Assembly (NCBI RefSeq): GCF_004134945.1 | Contig: NZ_SBAP01000019.1 | Coordinates: 1-51,929 of the forward strand | DNA: 51,929 nt | Direction: 5' to 3' | DNA from: Fusobacterium_C necrophorum_A | GTDB taxonomy: Bacteria > Fusobacteriota > Fusobacteriia > Fusobacteriales > Fusobacteriaceae | In this document: piece by piece, positions 50,678 through 51,929 of the stretch | How the letters are laid out: every line of letters starts with the position of its first letter | How positions within the stretch are numbered: the first letter of the stretch is position 1 | Translations under genes and position numbers: made by a program | Notes under the pieces: model-generated | Told to the model about the DNA's origin: nothing | The model's input: the letters and a program-made list of their open reading frames with translations, nothing else | Database searches by the model: none

Positions 50678-51929
50678 ATGAGAAAGAAACATGGGATTAT
50701 AATGGCATTGTTGTGCATGTTAGTATTTGTCCTAACGGCGTGTGGTGGAGAAAAGTCAACAACGGCTCCGGCAGAAAAAGATACTTTAGTAGTAGCGGAT
50801 GGAGCAAGCCCAACTTCGTTGGATCCAAGAGCAGCAAATAACAATGTATCTTCAAGAGTTATGGTGCAAATTTATGACACATTGGTGGAACAGGATGAAA
50901 ACATTCAAATTCAACCGGGATTGGCAGAATCTTGGGAACAAGTGGATGATGTGACCACTGTCTTTCATTTAAGAAAAGGAATTAAATTCCATAATGGAGA
51001 AGAATTAAAAGCATCTGATGTTAAATTCTCATTAGAAGCAGAAAAAGCATCTCCACAAACTTCTGAAATTATGGAAGCATTAAAAGAAGTTGTGGTATTG
51101 GATGATTATACAGTAAAAGTAATTACGGAATATCCATTTGCTGCAATTTTAAATCACTTGGCTCACCCTGCATCAGCTATCGTCAATGAAAAAGCGGTGA
51201 AAGAAGCGGGAGAAAGCTATGGACAACATCCGGTTGGAACAGGACCATTTAAATTTGTAGAATGGCAAAGTGGAGATAGTGTAACCCTGGAAGCCAATGA
51301 AGAATATTACAAAGGAGCTTCTTCTATAAAACATCTTGTTTTCAAAAATGTAGTAGAAACTACAAATAGAACGATTGGATTGGAAACAGGGGAAATTGAT
51401 ATTGCTTATGATATTGATGGATTGGATAAAATAAAAATTGCAGAAGATCCGAAATTAAACTTAGTGGAAGATTTGGATTTATCTGTGACTTATTTAGGCT
51501 TTAATCTTAGAAAGGCTCCATTTGACAATTTGAAAGTAAGACAAGCCATTGCCTATGCGATTGACCAACAACCTATCGTGGATACCGTTTTTCAAGGTGC
51601 AGCTTTTCCGGCAAATTCTATTATCGGACCGAAGATTTTTGCTCATAGCGATAAGGGAATCAAATATCAACAAGATCTTGAAAAAGCAAAAATATTATTG
51701 GCGGAAGCGGGATATAAAGACGGATTTAAAACGGAAATCTGGATTAACGATAATCCAACCAGAAGAGATATTGCGGTTATTTTACAAGACCAATTGAAAC
51801 AAATCGGAATTGATGCTGAAGTGAAAACTTTGGAATGGGGAGCTTACTTGGACGGAACGGCTAGAGGAGATCATCAAATGTATATTTTAGGATGGGGAAC
51901 CGTTACTGCCGATCCGGATTATGGAATTA
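50678..51929 (+). CDS. Oligopeptide/dipeptide ABC transporter substrate-binding lipoprotein (partial, runs off window)
   Basis: This is the extracytoplasmic receptor of a peptide ABC importer (SBP family 5). The first 417 residues are present and the 3' end lies beyond the window. It has a lipoprotein signal with lipobox LTAC (Cys about 22). Family signatures are SLDPRAANNN, IYDTLVEQDENIQIQPGLAE, GIKFHNGEELKASDVKFSLE, HPVGTGPFKFVEW and VRQAIAYAIDQQPIV. The start ATG 50678 follows GAGGAGG and AGAGG. Peptide uptake fits the amino-acid-fermenting lifestyle implied by pepA. The permease and ATPase genes are presumably outside the window. Confidence 0.92.
   Translation, partial: MRKKHGIIMALLCMLVFVLTACGGEKSTTAPAEKDTLVVADGASPTSLDPRAANNNVSSRVMVQIYDTLVEQDENIQIQPGLAESWEQVDDVTTVFHLRKGIKFHNGEELKASDVKFSLEAEKASPQTSEIMEALKEVVVLDDYTVKVITEYPFAAILNHLAHPASAIVNEKAVKEAGESYGQHPVGTGPFKFVEWQSGDSVTLEANEEYYKGASSIKHLVFKNVVETTNRTIGLETGEIDIAYDIDGLDKIKIAEDPKLNLVEDLDLSVTYLGFNLRKAPFDNLKVRQAIAYAIDQQPIVDTVFQGAAFPANSIIGPKIFAHSDKGIKYQQDLEKAKILLAEAGYKDGFKTEIWINDNPTRRDIAVILQDQLKQIGIDAEVKTLEWGAYLDGTARGDHQMYILGWGTVTADPDYGI

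Overview
The window is AT-rich, densely coded DNA with Gram-negative envelope features (a type V autotransporter, lipoproteins, Lgt) beside genes of a clostridial flavour ([FeFe]-hydrogenase, orphan EtfAB, NhaC). This combination, and a ccdA-thioredoxin-msrAB-two-component locus like one I recall from Fusobacterium nucleatum, point to Fusobacterium. The species cannot be fixed from the sequence; the F. necrophorum group is a guess. No tRNA, rRNA, CRISPR array or intact mobile element was seen.

Layout. (1) 1-9213, plus strand: a uronate catabolic cassette. It holds a tripartite tricarboxylate transporter (tctC, tctB, tctA), KDPG aldolase, KDG kinase, a TRAP transporter (dctP, dctQ, dctM), kduI and kduD. 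Together they import a uronate-type compound and take 5-keto-4-deoxyuronate to pyruvate and glyceraldehyde-3-phosphate. (2) 9214-9497: a gene-free junction with three consecutive inverted repeats. (3) 9498-10975, minus: thiamine pyrophosphokinase coupled to a secreted DNase I-fold protein. (4) 11115-11843: a HAD phosphatase. (5) 11972-14780: a cobalamin riboswitch whose only downstream gene is an autotransporter. (6) 14955-19707: a redox-repair locus of ccdA, a thioredoxin-like protein with a methionine-rich tail, msrAB, and a response regulator/histidine kinase pair. The thioredoxin and msrAB reading frames meet at an A10 tract (A_AAA_AAG) followed by a perfect palindrome, and msrAB has no usable start of its own before its catalytic cysteine. 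Frameshifting or slippage would give a Trx-MsrA-MsrB fusion. (7) 19878-23877: a trimeric NAD-linked [FeFe]-hydrogenase. (8) 23925-35085: lgt, an NhaC antiporter, recJ and a TPR protein (both minus), mutL, rlmH and a small envelope cluster. (9) 35112-42291: lysS, etfBA, rpsT, a nitroreductase, and a minus-strand pepA / 26-aa peptide / Eis-like acetyltransferase operon. (10) 42461-51929: a MORN-repeat protein, a deaD-mltG-tilS-ftsH operon, rpsO, a YibE/F protein and an oligopeptide-binding lipoprotein cut by the window end.

The two observations most worth pursuing are the possible frameshift fusion with its internal methionine-rich segment, and the B12 riboswitch controlling an autotransporter. 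Many promoters here share an extended -10 (TGnTATAAT). Several genes start with TTG or GTG, and starts were chosen by ribosome-binding-site spacing.
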